Below are positions 62,420 through 64,000 of a stretch of DNA of 64,000 nt, piece after piece. The translations under genes and the position numbers were made by a program. The notes below the pieces were generated by a model. The model was not told the origin of the DNA. It ran no database searches and was given only the letters and a program-made list of their open reading frames with translations. The stretch's first letter is position 1, and each line of letters starts with the position of its first letter. The stretch covers positions 4,329,501 through 4,393,500 of the forward strand of contig FSRD01000001.1 of NCBI GenBank assembly GCA_900129675.1, written 5' to 3'. The DNA is from Bradyrhizobium erythrophlei. Lineage in GTDB: Bacteria > Pseudomonadota > Alphaproteobacteria > Rhizobiales > Xanthobacteraceae.

Positions 62420-62677
62420 ATGTTCGCCGGGTTAAAGTCTGGATGCGTATTGCTCGCATTGGTCTGCATCGCGCTCGGCTTGGTCACCGATTCTGCGTCG
62501 GCGATAACCGCCGAAATTGCCCGAAAGTGCAGTGCGCTGACCACCAAACAATTTCCGCCCCGAGAGCCCGGTAACCCGGCGGCGGGAAGCGCGAAAGGAT
62601 CCGGCCGCGCGCAGCACGACTTTTTCCGCAAGTGCGTCGCGAATGGCGGCAAGGTAGACGATGATAACGCCAAGTGA
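62420..62677 (+). CDS. Small exported conserved protein
   Basis: 85 residues from ATG 62420, with AGAAGGA seven bases upstream. Sec signal MFAGLKSGCVLLALVCIALG with cleavage after DSASA (~residue 29). The mature part ITAEIARKCSALTTKQFPPR and PGNPAAGSAKGSGRAQHDFF, RKCVANGG recalls a small periplasmic protein family frequent in Bradyrhizobium, with two conserved cysteines. Function unknown. Confidence 0.65.
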   Translation: MFAGLKSGCVLLALVCIALGLVTDSASAITAEIARKCSALTTKQFPPREPGNPAAGSAKGSGRAQHDFFRKCVANGGKVDDDNAK

Positions 62678-62730
62678 TCCGGCTCAAGCAGGCAAGCCGA
62701 TCGTCTTGCCTGCAATCCGGGAAAGCTCCC

Positions 62731-63060
62731 TCAGATCTGGGCTGCCATTTTTCCGTAACCGTAGCGCAACAGACGCTTTGCGGCGCCCTTTTCGGTGCGA
62801 AGTACTGGATGGCAATGAGATATGAGGAGTAGGACAGGGCCAGCAGCGTCGCCAACCCGGTTAGAGAAGTTCCATCCAGCAACGAGGCAGCCGAGGTCTT
62901 TGTGATCGATGGGCCAGACCGGCAGTTCCTCGGCGCGGACGACATCATCCGCATCGCGCATAGTCATCAGCAGATGTCGAGCAGATAGGAATTTGAAGAA
63001 CTTGCAACGAAGGTACTGCAAGGCGACGAAATCCGCGGCATTCGCCTGCTTTCGCGGCAA
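62731..63060 (-). CDS. Hypothetical protein, possibly degenerate
   Basis: A 109-residue frame with QANAADFVALQYLRCKFFKF followed by RDADDVVRAEELPVWPIDHK. Parts look protein-like, but an overlapping frame on the same strand (about 62780-62954) has a better hydrophobic stretch (GLATLLALSYSSYLIAIQYF), so a frameshift may divide one original gene. No family recognised. Confidence 0.3.
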   Translation of the reverse strand: MPRKQANAADFVALQYLRCKFFKFLSARHLLMTMRDADDVVRAEELPVWPIDHKDLGCLVAGWNFSNRVGDAAGPVLLLISHCHPVLRTEKGAAKRLLRYGYGKMAAQI

Positions 63061-63069
63061 ACGATTTGG

Positions 63070-63423
63070 CTAGACCGCGGTTCGTGATTCAGGCAGCTGT
63101 ACGGATGCCTCCGACTGCACCCGGTCGATCACCGAAAGGCTTTCGATGAGCATATAGGTCACCACGATCGCGAAATAAAAAACTTGCATCACCATCGCGC
63201 TTACGACGAATGCCGTCACGCCGGTGGCGAAACCCTGCTCATGGCCCAGATACCCCGCTGGAACCATGATCAGAATTGTTGCTGGAACAACCGCGTATCC
63301 GCGAAAAAAACGTCCCAAAAGAAGACCGGCTATGCCGCTTGCGATTATCAGTGAGACCAAGATCCACCCCCCTCCCGCCTTTGCGTCAGCGACGTCCAGG
63401 GCACGGACATCGTCGCATTTCAA
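63070..63423 (-). CDS. Small integral membrane protein
   Basis: 117 residues with three hydrophobic helices: GGWILVSLIIASGIAGLLLG, VVPATILIMVPAGYLGH and VSAMVMQVFYFAIVVTYML, ending in a polar tail (VQSEASVQLPESRTAV). No catalytic motif and no family recognised. It lies ten bases beyond the previous minus-strand frame. Confidence 0.55.
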   Translation of the reverse strand: MKCDDVRALDVADAKAGGGWILVSLIIASGIAGLLLGRFFRGYAVVPATILIMVPAGYLGHEQGFATGVTAFVVSAMVMQVFYFAIVVTYMLIESLSVIDRVQSEASVQLPESRTAV

Positions 63424-63826
63424 CCACAGAACTGCTGAAAAGATACCACTTTCTCGCTGCGCTGACTAGTCGATTGGTGCGCCTGTCACTTCGCTGGGGC
63501 GGACAGCGGAGCAGTTTCCTGGAACATCCTCAGCCATTTACTAACTTCATCCCGCGGGTTGTGGCCGCATTGGAGTAGTTCTCTGCGCGAAGGCGCACGC
63601 CCTGACTATGCGGCCTGTTCGGTTTCATTCTCGCCCTGCTGTGCGTCGGCCGTCACCCCCGGAACGCCACGCAGCATGTGTGGCTCTGATTTAACCGGCG
63701 GGGTTCGAAAATGACCCATGGGGCAAGTTTGCGCCGGCGGGCATCGCAGGCTTCGACCCGTGAATAACGTCCTGAAATGAGCGCGTGATGTCGTGGTTCG
63801 CTCGCCGTCTTTCCGTCATTGGCGGT
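63424..63826. other. Intergenic stretch, nothing recognised
   Basis: About 400 bases without a convincing coding frame, repeat or structured element. Confidence 0.4.
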
Positions 63827-64000
63827 TCAGACGCTGCATCTCGCATCCTCGTGCCTTGATCCGAAGATTGGTGCCTGGGTTTGAGCGTGGGCGAAATGTA
63901 GAGTTGGAATTTCAGGTATTCCGCGTGCCGCTTGGCGAGAGATCAGTCCGCGCGTGCCATAATCGGCGGCGAAGCCAATCGCGAGCAGAACGATTATGAT
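63827..64000 (-). CDS. 3' end of a small hypothetical protein (starts beyond the right edge)
   Basis: The minus-strand frame entering at base 64000 is open for 57 codons to a TGA at 63827-63829. It reads IIIVLLAIGFAADYGTRGL, a hydrophobic segment followed by a charged stretch, then ISRQAARGIPEIPTLHFAHA and ends in EDARCSV. It could be a short membrane or exported protein whose start lies outside. No family recognised. Confidence 0.35.
   Translation of the reverse strand: MIIVLLAIGFAADYGTRGLISRQAARGIPEIPTLHFAHAQTQAPIFGSRHEDARCSV

Noticed and set aside
63793..63999. Plus-strand frame at the right edge
   Set aside because: Arg-rich with no ribosome site; the opposite strand carries a more protein-like open frame that enters from beyond the window.
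1..64000. tRNA, rRNA, insertion sequences, integrases, CRISPR arrays, replication origin
   Set aside because: I looked for cloverleaf-like and rRNA-like segments, transposase motifs and terminal repeats and recognised none.

Overview
The window looks like a chromosomal segment of a GC-rich alphaproteobacterium of the Bradyrhizobium/Rhodopseudomonas kind. The basis is the codon usage, the many short Sec-exported proteins typical of that group, an ExsH-like RTX glycanase, ExoV- and FkbM-like proteins, and NodS/NodB-like domains. The genus is inferred from recognised protein families, not from a marker gene. No rRNA, tRNA, CRISPR array, insertion sequence or phage gene was recognised.

About 52 kb (4.4-61.6 kb) is one large surface-polysaccharide locus. 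Region by region: (1) 0-4.4 kb: the 3' end of nadX, small hypothetical genes, a metallophosphatase and fragments. (2) 4.4-8.6 kb: nucleotide-sugar supply (UDP-glucose dehydrogenase, frameshifted in this sequence, and a GalE-type epimerase), then a polyprenyl-phosphate sugar-phosphotransferase that starts the repeat unit. (3) 8.6-17.2 kb: a dead phosphatase copy, exported proteins, a Wzy/WaaL-like polymerase, a Wza-type export lipoprotein and a Wzc/ExoP-type co-polymerase kinase. (4) 17.4-24.7 kb: a polymerase remnant, then a minus-strand operon with FkbH-like HAD protein, MBOAT acyltransferase, SGNH/DltD-like protein, acyl carrier protein, VOC protein, exported protein and sugar epimerase. (5) 25-46.5 kb: glycosyltransferases of several families, two acyltransferase-3 proteins, a second polymerase, a Wzx flippase, an ExoV-like pyruvyl transferase, two methyltransferases, two GH16 glycanases and a plant-like GDP-mannose 3,5-epimerase. 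(6) 48.1-56 kb: a tightly overlapping plus-strand operon of an epimerase, glycosyltransferases, a 977-residue glycosyltransferase/methyltransferase/deacetylase fusion and an ABC exporter. (7) 56.4-61.6 kb: a giant RTX protein carrying a third GH16 domain. (8) 61.7-64 kb: small exported and membrane proteins and fragments.

Taken together, the genes would make UDP-sugars and probably GDP-L-galactose, start a repeat unit on undecaprenyl phosphate, extend it with about eleven glycosyltransferases, decorate it (acyl, methyl and pyruvyl groups, deacetylation), flip and polymerise it, export it through Wza/Wzc, and trim it with three GH16 enzymes sent out by three different routes. Two polymerases and two export-type transporters suggest either two polymers or exchange of cassettes.

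The most unusual item is the FkbH-MBOAT-SGNH-ACP-VOC operon. Its parts match those of the D-alanylation (Dlt) system, but an FkbH-type enzyme stands where the adenylating enzyme DltA would be. It may be an ACP-dependent system that puts a three-carbon hydroxy-acid on a surface glycan. The GT2-NodS-NodB fusion and a string of decayed GH16 gene tails at 39.8-41.3 kb are the other main points.
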